Positions 30,890 to 43,443 of a stretch of 64,000 nucleotides of DNA are shown here, piece by piece (within the stretch, counting starts at the first letter, position 1; every line of letters starts with the position of its first letter). Origin of the DNA: Sanghuangporus weigelae (taxonomy: Eukaryota > Basidiomycota > Agaricomycetes > Hymenochaetales > Hymenochaetaceae); NCBI GenBank assembly GCA_033182465.1, contig CP137324.1:1612001-1676000 (forward strand), read 5' to 3'. The position numbers and the translations under genes are program-made. The notes under the pieces were generated by a model. That model searched no databases and was not told the DNA's origin. It was given only the letters and a program-made list of their open reading frames with translations.

Positions 30890-32090
30890 GCCAGACAGAA
30901 ATATTGATGTATATGCTTTTCTTTAGGTTTTCGGCGAACGCGTGATGACAAGCAAGCAAGAAAAGAATTGGACGGCAATTAGCTTTCGAAGATTTGTTAC
31001 AGGCTAGTTGACGGATCGCAGACCCACCTTTATATCTGCTATCGTACACGTGTTCCTCTGTGCAGGTACTTCGACCTCAATTAAATATTCCTGGGGCTGT
31101 ACATTGACCTGAAGTTATCAGGGCCTCGCTGCAGTCATGCTTTACTAGGGTAGGGTCCAGCATCATAGAACTTGATGGAAGAGCTGCGTAACTCTAGGTT
31201 AAGACAGCACCATTTTCAGTAGAACCCAAATCGAGGTATTCTCAGAGCATCTAGGACTCATTTGATCTCTACCTTTTTATTCTCATAACCCGTTCATCTG
31301 TGACTAGTCAAGTGAATCTGGAGAATGAGGCTGTCCACCTTGTGCGTTTTGGGAAGACTGAACATGTCACCTTCTCATCTCGTGAGGATGCTCTAATCCA
31401 GTGCTTAACTTCGAACAATACGGCAGATCGGCAATGCTCCCTTCAAGCCAACAAACTATAAGCCCTAGGACTCTAGAAGAGCCCAAGGCTGTTCTCATAT
31501 CCACGAGATCACACAGCATCTGCGGACCACGGAGCACTTCCCGAAACCTAGGTGGACAATTAATTAAACCATGCCGCTCTATAGCTCAGTGTAACTTTCT
31601 CCACGCTATGGTCCCGGGAAGAATGTCCCAAGGAGTATATCCGGCAAAGTCATCCGTCTCGGATAGCACAATGATCACATTAACGCAGACAGGACGGGCA
31701 TGCTGCAGAGATTTTTTGGTTCCCGAGAGCTCTGAACTTTGCTGACCACCAAAAGTTCATGCCACAATGCCGCGGTCGACAGCAAGTCCCATCAAAACCC
31801 CCTCTCAGGACATCGTTGTACTAGGGAATGGAAGACACAATCAAAACAGCAGCTTCGGAGGCACGCAGGCGTGCAAGACGTGCGGGGGCATGCACAGGTT
31901 TTGATTCATTTGAAGCGGAGTTGAATTCGATTCTTGTACAGATAATGTTGTAGAGTGCACGTATAGAATTACAAAGCGACCAAGATTGATTATCATCCTA
32001 GGTGAGTATCAGTCCTCCTTCTCTCTCTCTTGTTCCTCCACCCCATCAGCACGACGCTTAACTCCTTCCTCTATAGCAATCCCCTTGACA
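30890..32090. other. 1.2-kb stretch without a supported gene
   Basis: No supported coding frame. Contains the upstream region of the Cys-rich gene and the 3' side of the makorin-type gene. A pyrimidine-rich stretch lies at about 32005-32050. Confidence 0.5.
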
Positions 32091-34257
32091 TCAGTCAAGA
32101 TCATCAAGGGGACCGGGCCCTACTGACGCTTGCTCATTCGTCTCATTTGCCGAATCTAATTGCGGTGCTATGTCCGGCGTGCTCCAGAATGCCAATGAAG
32201 CGCTGTCAGTGTGCGCCGAGTCGTCCGTCGCAACAACACGACCCCGTCCATCTGTTACAAAGCTCTGTCCACCGTTCCTCCGCCCATTACACGACGTGAT
32301 GTTGTTACTTGATTTCGCGCGTCGTGCGGTGAGATCGCTGCGCGTCTCTGGTTTGCGTCTTGTCTCGCAGCCTGGGGCGCGGCTGTCATCGTCAGAAGGT
32401 GAGGTATCTGCGGGCAACGAGGGTCGTTCGTCATTCAGATTAGCTTCCTGATTGATCACGGACTCGTTTGAGATTAAATGCTGCGCAGAGAATGCACTAG
32501 AAAGGTACGCCTCGGGCACCGCCGTATCATCGCTGAGCGCTGAACCAGAAGATACGATACTCCTATGCCTTTCGTCGATGTTTAAATGCCCTGACTCGCC
32601 GAGCGCTTCTTGCTCAGAGTCGGCAAACCTCATTACTTCAGAGTCCCGTACCATCTGCACCGAGGCATCTGACTCGCCAGTCCAGTTCAATAAATTGGCA
32701 AGGTCCGGTAGACTGTGCCGACGGGACTGAGCCGAAAGAAAACCTATTGATGTTCCATGAGAATCATATTCCCCATTCTCTGACTCCGCAACGTCCGTCA
32801 AAGAATCGACATATTCCGAAGGTATATTCCTGTCCATAAATGCACGAGTGAGAGGAAGAGCAGAAGTGGGAGCACTGTCTTCCGGTGTGGCCAAGATCGA
32901 CGGCCTGGATGAGGGCACTTGCGCTTCCTCGACATGATCATCTTCAGATGACATTGTGAGAGCATCAAAAGATTCAAGATGCTCTATAATGTCGGATCGC
33001 TGGAAACCATATACAATGCGTCATAGTACACTTAGAACAAAGACCAGGATTATTATAATGACAAGCAGCTCACGTACAAGAGTATCAGATAAATTCTGGC
33101 CAATATTTCGCAGGTTTCTGCGGATGCGAGAAAACACTGATTCAATATGAGCCCGCAAGTCGGGCCGCAGCGCAGTCGCTGCCTGAAGTAAGTCCAAATC
33201 CATTCTACGTCGTTGAAGAGAGGCCAGCAAATCCACAAACGTCGCATCCGCTCTTCGATCGCGAAGTCGGCCACGTTTCTGGACGTTTGTCAGCAGAGAA
33301 GTCTCTCAACGGAAAAGAGCAGCAGTCTTACCGACATATAATAGTCCGCACCGCGCTCGAATACAAAATCCGTGCCGTCTAGCTCTTTGTGCTGATAAAA
33401 GCAATCTTTTCCAAATGGACAAAATCTAGAGCCAGGGACAGACCGCTCGAAATATCTTCGGGATGAAAAAAGTAAGGACTATAAGAGGTGTGCTCAAGAG
33501 TTACGCACTTGCATGGTATCCGACTCATGCTAGCCTTGTAATTCGCAATTGTCGTTGACTTCAAAGGATCACCGTCGGGATAAAACACACTACTGGGCGT
33601 CACGAACTTTGATGACTTCCGGCAGTATGGACAACGCTTAGTGTTCCCCGATATTACGATATCTTGCGTTTTACCCGATGGGTCTCGCCAGCCACGTATG
33701 CACTACAGAACAAAGCTTAAGCAAAACATGGTATTCAGGTAGTTATGAGTCACACCTCCAGACAGAAGACATGGCTGCAGTCCTCTGTTCCGGACGAGAA
33801 GGAGCGTCTGCATTAGTTAGAACGAAGATGTGCTGATAGGAACGTACACACCAAGCAGACCATAAGTCACGGGCTTTTCCTGACAGATGGAGCAAATGGC
33901 CGGTTCATCCTCATTGTCAAGTTCCGTGCTGGTCCCGGTGTTGGTAGATGATACCAGTTCTATACTAGACTCTCCATTTGTAGAATTGACGTGTCTAAAC
34001 CAGCATTTGTCGCCGCGTTTACAGAAACCTAATCGAGATGAACGAAATTCAGAACGAATACCACTCCAGCATGAGAAACACGATGTACCTGCCGCGTAAA
34101 ATTTGCACGTTTTGCTCTTGTCGTATGGTGAAAGCGTTTCGTTGTCACCATGAAGGAACTTGCACGCGTCCCCGTTACGACATCCTCTGCTTGACCGGAA
34201 GTAGTGGCATGTTCCTCGTGGTTTAGATGTAGTGGGTCGTTCGCTCATACTGGTCAT
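32091..34257 (-). CDS. makorin-type RING and CCCH zinc-finger E3 ubiquitin ligase with long acidic tail
   Basis: Starts MTSMSERPTTSKPRGTCHYF at 34257. In order: a CCCH finger (CHYFRSSRGCRNGDACKFLH), a second across an intron (CKFYAAG|FCKRGDKCWFRH), then a RING finger assembled over three exons (AICSICQEKPVTYGLLGV, CSHVFCLE|CIRGWRD, KRCPYCRKSS), then a further CCCH finger (CKYFERSV..RFCPFGKDCFYQH) and FERGADYYM. This order is that of makorins, RNA-binding ubiquitin ligases. A helical segment follows (DLLASLQRRRMDLDLLQA) and then about 300 Ser/Asp/Glu-rich residues from about 33000 to the stop at 32091, which animal makorins lack. At least six introns are seen. It is divergent from DPH4 with only about 160 bp between starts. 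Confidence 0.88.
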
Positions 34258-34416
34258 ACAATTTGGTCGTAGACACCGCTCGAGGTATAATCGTCGCGGT
34301 CGAAGAGTGGCACTTCAATAAATAAGAGAGCCCGTCCATAAACAGACAAACAGACGCAAATCGCTTATGTAAGCGTAAGTGAACACTCAGAAAATACTGC
34401 AGTTGTTGAACTCACC
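34258..34416. promoter_or_regulatory. 159-bp bidirectional promoter region
   Basis: Separates the start codons of the makorin-type gene (minus) and DPH4 (plus). Such a short gap must hold both core promoters, so coordinated expression is plausible. No clear TATA box was recognised. Confidence 0.5.
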
Positions 34417-34908
34417 ATGACCCGAGAACACACCCACTATCAAGTACTCGGTGTATCCCCAACTGCGAGCCATGCAGATATAAAAGCCGCTTATCGTCAT
34501 GCTTTGCTATCCTCACATCCGGATAAGAAGACATCGTTTTTCACGCATTCCGAACACTCGGGAAATTTCGATGTTGCTCGCATCCAGGATGCATATCGTG
34601 TCCTATCTGACGACACTGCACGAATTGCATATGATGCCTCTATTTCTCAGGCTGGTTTAATATCTGATGGCCATGCAAAAGCCGGCCCTAGACCCGCTCA
34701 AGTCATTTCATTAGAGGAATTCTCTTCAGTGGAGTCCGATGATGCAGGAATTGTAAAATGGACCTACACTTGCCGTTGCGGAGGGATGTACTCAATTACC
34801 GAAAAGGACATGCTGGATGACCGGCATCTAGCCGCTTGCGATCAGTGCTCAGAAGTCGTCTATATCGGTTTTGAGGTTTTGGAGGAAGGTGAGGGCGACG
34901 CCGAGTGA
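34417..34908 (+). CDS. DPH4: diphthamide biosynthesis J-protein with CSL zinc finger
   Basis: Intronless, 163 residues. The N-terminal J domain (MTREHTHYQVLGVSPTAS..) carries the HPD motif in LLSSHPDKKT and ends with RIQDAYRVLSDDTARIAYD. The C-terminal CSL zinc ribbon has TYTCRCGGMYSITEKDM and ACDQCSEVVYIGFEVLEE, the four Cys needed for Zn or Fe binding. Dph4 (human DNAJC24) helps the first step of diphthamide formation on elongation factor 2, together with Dph1-Dph2 and Dph3. Length and order match the family. It is head to head with the makorin-type gene. Confidence 0.93.
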   Translation: MTREHTHYQVLGVSPTASHADIKAAYRHALLSSHPDKKTSFFTHSEHSGNFDVARIQDAYRVLSDDTARIAYDASISQAGLISDGHAKAGPRPAQVISLEEFSSVESDDAGIVKWTYTCRCGGMYSITEKDMLDDRHLAACDQCSEVVYIGFEVLEEGEGDAE

Positions 34909-35419
34909 CAATCAACGAAAGCATCCAGGATTATTTTCAAGGATTTCGAAGGTACGGCCAGTACTATTGGTTGATTGCCATCTTTCAGGAGAGGACATGC
35001 TGAACTTTACAAGTGATTAAAGGATTTCACGTTTGACGCTCATATCGAAATCGGCACGGCTTCTGCTCTCCTCATTCACGCGCTGAACATGCAATGATGC
35101 ATCGCTCACTGAAACAGGGAGGCCGGACGGTCAGGTGAATTCATTTCATCGAGACTCATAGAATTAGCTGTCCGTGCCGTGTTCATGGTCTGCCGTGCAC
35201 TTTCCGTCATGGTTTTGCTCATGAGGCCGAAGTTATTTGTATTTCCAGCCTGGGACCTAGTGCCCATAAAGTTGAGACAGTTCGATTCAAAAACCCACTG
35301 TCAAGGATTCTGTTATTGTCCTCACCAAGCAGCGAAATGGCTTCATGCAACTTGTGAGCTCATGTCAGCGTGAAACTGGACGTTGCTGACAAACATTTTT
35401 CAGGGTAACTGGAGTTGTA
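34909..35419. other. intergenic, no gene seen
   Basis: About 510 bp between DPH4 and the polytopic membrane protein. No supported frame; probably the 3' end of DPH4 and the promoter of the next gene. Confidence 0.6.
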
Positions 35420-37087
35420 ATGACGGACCCAAAAGAACGATATGAGGAAACAGTTTGCGTCACTTCACAATCAGTCTCTTATTCTCCCGAACCTTTACCG
35501 GTTGATGAGAGTTTCGGAAATGGTCCTCACGGGGAGGCACAAATAGACATAATCGAACAGGACCTTCGTACTCAGAGGCAAATACAGACTTGTCTCCTTA
35601 TGAGCACGCTCTTCGGAGCGACTTGTATTCTCGTCGCAGTGCTCATGCAAACCCACGCACTACCAGTGGACCCAAGCCACTACAGTGGTGGGAACCTCCG
35701 CCTCACAATAGATCCTCCACAAATCCGAGAGCTTTTGCTCCTGTGCTTGAACCTTACGTTTGTCAAATTATCCGTTTGGGCATGCGGCCGGGCTCACGAA
35801 ATGGCACTCAAATGGACCCTTGTGTCTGAGAGAGACAAACGTTCGGGAAAAATGCGCCTCGAGTTCAACTCAAGCCTGCGCTTTCTGCAGTCGTCTTATG
35901 ATTGGCTCTCGGCTTGTGGATTACCGGCGAACGTCGTGATGGCCGTGTGCCTTACGGTTACTTATGCCGCAAGCTCGATGGTGCTCCTCGGTATGGAAAA
36001 GGAGAACGGAGCGTACAACGTCATTCTGTCGTTCGTCGCGCTGTACGTCCTTGGTTTCGCGATTCTCATCCAGTGTACAATTGCTTTGTATGCGATCTGC
36101 ACGACCGACATACTGTCTTGGAGCCAGTCGCCGTTTATCATCGCCCACATACTAGTCAAAGAAGGAAAGTTGACGAGGCGCCCCGGTCGATGCATGCACG
36201 CATTATTCGATCTGCACACCGATGGACCCATGGTACCCCGAGAATATCAGAAGACCATTTGGGATTCTCTCCCTCACTTCCATCGATTTGTTTTGTTCAT
36301 TTGGGTTATCGTGGCAGTGAACTATTATTGGGCATTTGTCATGTGGGGTATGATGGCCTCCGGCACCCAGGGCTCACAACCAGGCGATGACTGGAGTTTG
36401 CTCCCGTCCTCACCTTCGAGCGCGTCTAATCCGTTACCAAAGAGCAAAGTCACGGCACTAATGAATTTTGGCTGGGAGGGGGAAGCACCAACGATAGGTA
36501 TGCTGTGGAGTCTGGGAGTACTCGCGGGATGCCAGGGTGTCTTGCTTACGACCATATTGACTTGCTCTGAAGCGACCGCCCAGGTCGTGAGTGAAGAACG
36601 ATTGTGGCGCGATGCCGGTACGGAACAGGGTACAGATCCATCCCCATCGTTATTGAAACAGATGTGCATGTCCTGGCATACGATATTCACTCACCTTTCC
36701 GACCCGGTTCTTCACTGGCTTTTCGGCCTTGCGGTCGGTGTGAACGCAGACGCCGGGTTCCAGATTCGTCCTGTCCAGGTTTGTCATAGAAGTATCCTCG
36801 TTTCTGTATTGCCCCTTATTTCCTTTCGTCTCTAGATGCTCTACGTGTCGCTGGCAGAAACAGCGTGTGCTTCACACCTTACCCTTGGTGGGAAATTTAA
36901 TCAGCCGCATACCAGTCAGCCATCAACTTATGGCCATTTGCAAACATTGGTTGATCTAATTGATGAATGGCATGAGAAGATGTATTGGGGCCACAAGGGC
37001 TCTGGACATGCCGGGACCAGTAGAATGTCCATGCCAAAGGTAAATTTGAAGGAAGAATATGGTCATAAAGATAGAAGAGGCTGTTGA
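35420..37087 (+). CDS. polytopic membrane protein, Agaricomycete family of unknown function
   Basis: Two exons (35420-36778 and 36836-37087) give 536 residues. A polar N-terminus of about 55 residues leads to about seven hydrophobic segments, including CLLMSTLFGATCILVAVLM, LLLLCLNLTFVKLSVWACG, NVVMAVCLTVTYAASSMVLL, VILSFVALYVLGFAILIQC, FVLFIWVIVAVNYYWAFVMW and IGMLWSLGVLAGCQGVLLTT. The C-terminal cytosolic tail carries STYGHLQTLVDLIDEWHEKM, then YWGHKG and GHAGTS, a tail signature I recall from a widespread uncharacterised mushroom family. The intron (GTTTGT..TCTAG) keeps frame. The function is unknown; transport or signalling are guesses only. Confidence 0.85.
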
Positions 37088-38293
37088 TATTTTCCGTATC
37101 CTTTCCCATGTATTTTACAGCAGAACCTGTACCGGTGATTAGGAGTAACCTGAGGCTAAGAACAGATTTTCAAGACAACAGGGTAGGCAGGTGATTCAAG
37201 GTCATAAGAATACTTTTAAGTCCGCAGTTGAAATGCAACTTTTCCAACATCCATCCACACATAAGCTCTTTTCATCAAACATCTTCTGTCACTTCAAAAT
37301 GCTCGTTCCCTCGGTGTCCTCCTTCTGTCAAATTAGTTCCGGCGCTTCCTTTTCTTATGGTCCTGCACCAGAACATAAGAAGAGGAGTAACGACCTCGAA
37401 ATGCAATGTTTTCCGCAACTATCTGCGTTCGATAGCTAACTTGGACCCAAGTTTAGGTACCAATTATGATCTCCTGGAAAATAGTTGGTGGCATCTGGAC
37501 CTGGAGCTTTGTTAGGACCGGACACGCAAGCGTCTACAATATATGGTCCCTTTCGATTCCAATGACTTTGATTCTATGCTCTTTGTCCTTTGTGCTGCGC
37601 AAGAACAGTTGCTATATCACTCGGCGGAATGATCATCAATATTATCTTCTACTCTCGACGCACGACCCACAGTTTCATCCATCTTTGTTGATTGACGCCT
37701 GGAAAGGAGCGTGAAAATTCGATGAACATTGAGATGTCTCAACCCTGCGTATATGATGGTATTGGTATTCTGGCATGCACATTTTCCCGTTTCGATTAGA
37801 ATTTACCTTGTCCTTTTCATCGTAGGCTAGACTGTGAAAATGAGTATCATACTATGTACATACCGACTTGAACAGGCTTTATCTAATTGCATAACGTGTG
37901 ATGTTCTTCGGATGGCGACCAATGTGATCTCGATGGCATACATTCAATGCAAAGTGGGCTATAAAGCAATTTATATGACCTGACTTATGAATGAGCTTAC
38001 AGCCAAATTATTCGGGCAATTAATCCGTCATTGACAACGGAACCAGATGCACCATCCGATTGAATTGCTTAGAACATTGCCCCCTGATTATGAAGACCAC
38101 AGCAAGGCCGATCGCTTCCGTATGAAGTACAGGGCACCAGACTCGGGAATAATCCTGTGATATAAGGAGTCAAGGTCTGCGGAACAGTACAAATGCTCGA
38201 TAGAGTCATGCAAGATGGAGTTCAAAACATAGACATTGTATTAAAACACCGCGTCATAAAGAAAGCAAGTCAACAACCCCAACGCATCGAATG
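37088..38293. other. 1.2-kb stretch downstream of the NLR-like gene
   Basis: No supported gene. It contains a repeat unit at about 37520-37860 that is related to one at 45275-45640 on the other side of the NLR-like gene. Confidence 0.5.
37520..37860 (+). repeat. diverged direct repeat, left unit
   Basis: Matches 45275-45640 in the same orientation at roughly two thirds identity by eye, with small gaps. Shared blocks include the stretch with TTTGTGCT..AAGAA..GTTGCTA and, further right, TTTACC.TGTCCT. Part of both units reads similarly in one frame (FVLRKNSCY here, FVLYKNGCY there), so this may be a decayed gene piece. Confidence 0.55.
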
Positions 38294-41200
38294 TCAGCTG
38301 CGAGGATAATTATTCGACCAGTCCTCGCCCACAGAAGAATTTAGCAGATCCAGTTTCATCGTAAACGGACAGCTGAGGATGGCAATAGTTCGATGTGTCC
38401 ACAGGCTCGCGCGCATATCCTCAGGTATCCAGATCAGCAATTCGCCCTCTTCACCCTTAACCCATCCGTCATCGCATAATGTCCATTTCGACATTTTGCG
38501 ATCCGCGGACGCCATCCTGGTAGAGTTACGGCTGTAAAGGGCTATACCCTCGTCGGCGTCGTAGGACATGGGCGAACACGACCTAATGCCCGTTGCTCGC
38601 TTTCCAACATCTCCTGCAATGACTCCGTCCCTGCTCACGTCCCACAAGCGTATAGTCTTGTCATAAGATCCCGATATGACGCGATTCCCGTCGACTGGAG
38701 AGAACATCACTGATGCGACACCGCCTTTGTGTCCCCTGAGCGGTCCCAGGACAAGCCCGCCACTATCGACATCCCAAACGCATATCGTCTTATCCCAAGA
38801 ACCAGAGACGAGCAGCTTGCTATTCGGAGAAAACGCGACTGAAAAGACGGTTGAGATGCGTGCTTTGAATGGACCCGAAATGAGTTCACCGCTATCGGCA
38901 TCCCAGATACGGATCGTTTCATCAGCAGAAGCAGAACCCGATGCGATGCGCTTCCCGTCTGGAGAGAACACCAGTGAGAGGATGCCGCATCTGTGTCCCT
39001 CGAGCGGGCCCAAGAGGAGCTCGCCGCTATCGGTATCCCAGATGCTTATCGTGTCATATTCGGAAGCAGATACGATGCGCCTGCCATCTGGAGATAATGC
39101 CACTGAAATTACATTTTCGATGCGCGGGCCCGAGACACGTTCACCCGTCTCGGCATCCCAGATACAAATGGAGTCAGTACCGGAGATGATGCGTTTCCCA
39201 TCTGTACAGACTGGTAAAAAAATCCCAGACGATGACCGTATTTGCGGCAGTTCCAAGACGAGTTTGCCGTTGTTGGCATCCCAAATGCGAATAGTACCAT
39301 CCCCAGAAGCTGAGACGATGCGTTTGCCGTCTGGGAAGAATGCCACCGAATGGACACGGTCTGTGTGCCCCTCGAACGGGCCTGAGAGATGCTTGCCAGC
39401 GTCGACATCCCAGACTCGAATAGTGTTATCCTCGGAGCCTGAGACGAAGCGTTTTCCGTCAGCAGAGAATGCAATTGAGATTACCGATCCCGCGTGTGCC
39501 TCGAGTGAACCTAAAACAGCGTCGGTGCTGCCTACATCCCAAATGCGTATAGTGTCATCGTGTGAACCTGAGATGACCCGTTTACCGTCTGGAGTGAAAA
39601 TAACTGACATGATAGATAACGTGTGTTCATTGAATGGTCCCCAGATGATTCGTCCATTGTCGGCATCCCAGACGGCGATCGATCCATCCCAGTCACCCGA
39701 GACGACGCGTTTCACATCCTGAGAGAACGCGACTGAGAATACATCTGATGAATGTGCTTTGAACGGCCCCGTGACGAGCTCGCCTCTGTCATTCCAAACG
39801 ACGACGATCCCATTATACGAGCCTGTCACGACACGCTTCCCATCTGGCGAGACAGCATACGCCAACGCGTCGTCTACATCGAACTCCGAGACTCGCTTCC
39901 CGGCGCCGGCATTCCAAATGCCTTTAGAGCCTAACACGAACTTCCCGTCCGACGACACTGCGAGGTAGCGAATATCGTCCTCAACCAGAACAGAGACCAG
40001 CTCGCCGTTCTCAAAATACAAAATGTAATCCTGAACCAAGATGACACGGTTACCATCTGCATAAGACGCTGTCTTTAATTCGTCCACCTTAAATGGGCCA
40101 GAAACGAGTTCGCCAGCGTTAACATTCACAACCCGGATCGTCTCGTCAACAGCACTGGACACAATTTGCTTGCTGTCCAGCGAGAACGCGACAAATTTGA
40201 CTCTCGAGCCTACATCAAAACTCCATATGGACCTGCCGCTATCGGTATCCCAGACACGAATGGTTTGATCATCAGAGCCAGATGCGATAAACCTTCCATC
40301 GGGGGAGATCGAAACCGATTTGACTGGTCCTGTGTGCTCCCTCAAGATTTTAATGCACTGCGTTGGGCGCCTCTTCCCCAATCGGTGTATTTTGACAACA
40401 GGATGCGTTTCTGAATACAGGTCCGCAACAGGCGATTCGCCCTTCCAGAGGGATATGGAAGATAGATAGATATGAGGAGCGCTCTGCGAGATCGGGTATG
40501 CAAACACGCTGGCTAGCCTATATGCTTCCCAAAGGAGGGTATTGAGCTCTTTATCAATTGACTGAAACAAGATCAGAAGAATATCAAATGCGTGGACAGA
40601 ATTACTAACCGTAGCCCACTGACTCGCATCAAGCAATGTTCGGATGGCAACGCGATCGTATTGTTCCGTCAGACTGAGGACTTCAAACCAATACAGCAGA
40701 TGTCTTTCCATGAATTCCTTTAGCTTGCTCAGTACTGTGGTCGGTTTGTCCTCCAACGGCAGTTCGCACACATGCGCCGCCCAGAATCGACATGCATAAT
40801 CCAGATGGGGCCGTATCGCGTCTTCGATGCGCTGTTTAAGTCCTGAGTCCTCCTTGTTGCAGCTGTTGCAAAGGAACGACGTCTCAATTCTACAGATGTT
40901 GAATTGCAAGTTCTCTGCCATGACGCCAAAACATCGCTCGGTCACAGCTTGCTTCTGGTCAATCTCGTTGATATGCCAAGGCTTATCACCAGACCTCTTT
41001 GATGATGATAGATAGTCGGCGAAGGACGCGTGGTGCAGATGAACTGGCTTCCCGGGCTCGTACGATACTACAGATTGAAGTCGCCTCAGTATAGGATCCG
41101 CCTCATCCTTTTTGAGTCCAAGGAAGCCTTCGATACCGGCACTCGTCATAGCTTCCTTTGCTACCAAGATAAGCCCTAGAATGGCAGTGCCGTCATCTTT

Positions 41201-43443
41201 TGTGTCCAAATCCTGCCATACTCCCGATTCTTCGAACGCAGTTGCATAAAGCCTGTTAAGGTCATATCCGGCAACTGATCGAATATCCTTTGCAAGCCTT
41301 TCTAGGGTCTGTTGTGGGCGAATGGCTCCTTGCACCATCTTAACAGCAGTAGATGCCCAGACGAACAATCCATCTGCAGCCTTGCAGAGCACTTGAACTT
41401 CGTCGTCATAGCCCTTGACCCGGTCCTTCACCCCATACGTGATATAACGATCAACGTCGTGTCTGCTGTCGTCAGTGCCGTGAGTGAGCTCGATGCGAGA
41501 AATATGACTTCGGGACGACAGGTATGCCTTGATATCTTCCTCGGGACGACTCGTAACCAAAATGCGAACTTTTGCCGGAAGCTGTGCAAAATCGGTTTCC
41601 AGCAGGCGCAGAAAGTTCTGCCGTTCAGCAAGGCTGCCACTCTCGTCGAGAGAATCGAGAATAATGACAACGGGGCCAGTAATAGCATTAGGGATGGCGA
41701 ATACATTTTGTAGCGGATCCACGAGTAGTTCCTTGAACTGAACTTCCAGTTTGCTATCTTTGATGTTATTGTTTCGCTTGATAGCCTCGATGACTTCCCG
41801 AGCGACAGGCGGGTAACGACTCGCAAGCTCGTAGGCAATGGTTCGCACGATAGAACTAAGTTTGCCCTTTCCCCGTTCGTCCCGCCTGAAGAACAGATGA
41901 ACAGGTTGATAGCCTTTTTCCGTACATCTGTCAGAAGCAGTGACAGCGACTGTACTCTTCCCACATCCTGCTACTCCAGACAGCCAGAAAACATTTGGAG
42001 GTGGAGTCGTCCTCAACGATACGAAATCCATGATCCGTGTCAAGTATTCCTTGCGAGTATCTTCAAAGCATCGGGGGCTATCTGAGATAACGGATGTGGA
42101 CTTGAACGGATCGAGTGTCTCCCTCCCTGATCTTGTCGAGCTGTTCCCGCAGTTCTGGAGGGCAGTTCAACTCTCAGCAAGTGCTTCAAATGAAGATCGT
42201 GTAATGAAACCTACGATTTGCATAAGCCGTGTGCAAACCAATAATTGAGTCCAGCTCTTTCCTGAGCTCGTCCAACCGTTCTGAGCGTTCCTCTACTTCT
42301 TTTGGGGCAGTCACTTGAATTGTCCGAACTTGGCAGAAATTTAGTCCCTGTAAAATGTAACGGAAATACATGCATACAGAAGAGGTTGCGCCCTGAATAT
42401 TTCTGTACAAAGCGAGAGCACTGGATTATTTCCTCAAGCAGAGACTTAATTATGGGCTTCAGCAGTTCGGTTCTGTCTTCCAAATTCTCTGCCTTGGTGC
42501 AGAACTCGCATGTCTTCTGGTTTTTGTCGACAAGATCAACCAGGTCGAATTCCGTTTTCAACTGGTGGGACACGACCTGCATAAAATGGTCAATCGTTGG
42601 ATAGATATGACAGCATTGACAGGCACACACTCTGTACAAAGCCGTCGCAGCTTGCCACGAGGCGTTGGCGACAGGATGGATCTTAGAGAATAAACATCAA
42701 TAAACATCATCGGAGATTCCACTCCAGTGTCAGAGGACTTACTTGCACGACATTGTCGACTATCCCAATTACGGCATCCACTACATCAATGACAGTTTTG
42801 GCCACTTCCGCCGCATTATCGGTTCTTTTCAGTAGAGCATTGATTTGTTTGGCACTCTCTTCGGCTGCATTGGCCTCTATTTGTGCTCGAGTTTGCGCAT
42901 CTACTATCTCAAGGTGAAGAAGAATACTACCAGCATCCTCGGAGCGTACTCTTCTGGGCCACAGGAGTTTTTCTGAATTGACAAGATTTCGTGGGACTAA
43001 ATGACGGTTGAGTCTGAGTGTAAGTTAAAAGATGGATCACTGCTCACCAGCAGTTCCAACGGATTCTTGCAATAGCTCTGCAGCGTTGATATTGACATGA
43101 CCAATGCATTTCGCTGACTTCTTCAAATAAACGTCGAAAGTCTCGTCACCATTGTCAGAGCGGGAACTATTATAAAGTCAGAACCTGCAAATTGAAGATA
43201 CGCAATGTGCTCACAACGTCAATTTGTCCTTCCGAGTTGGTTTTCCTTCGCTGTTGAGGGTACCTGTCTTTTGAGTGGTATCCTTAAGCTTGACCTCCAC
43301 GTAAAGCGCGGCATCCTTCGCATCATTCGGGTTTCTCTCAACACAGATGACTAGAAGGACGTCTATCAGAGGGGACGAGGCTCAACTGGTGAGAGCGAAA
43401 CACGAGGCTGACCTTGTAGAACATAATATCTCTCGTCCGACAT
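38294..43443 (-). CDS. NLR-like protein: C2-like N-terminus, NACHT NTPase, about 14 WD40 repeats
   Basis: A STAND-class protein of the kind used by fungi for non-self recognition and cell-death control. The start at 43443 reads MSDERYYVLQ, then after an intron a C2-like domain (DVLLVICVERNPND.., YVEVKLKDTTQKTG, ETFDVYLKKSAK, LLLHLEI-like strand). A helical linker follows over several exons. The NACHT domain has its P-loop GVAGCGKST at about 41951-41977, a Walker B strand VVIILDSLDES and the sensor-like KVRILVTSRPEEDI. A helical middle is followed by about 13-14 WD40 repeats (about 40350-38600), mostly of the form VxSVxFSPDGKRIVSGSxDxTIRIWD. The end GWVKGEEGELLIWIPEDMR is usual for this fungal class. 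The last exon alone is about 3.8 kb; at least six introns lie near the 5' end. Repeats are moderately diverged from one another, not near-identical. Confidence 0.9.

Noticed and set aside
38676-39722. 348-codon plus-strand frame opposite the WD40 repeats
   Set aside because: It is the antisense shadow of the repeat array; its own periodicity comes from the WD40 repeats.
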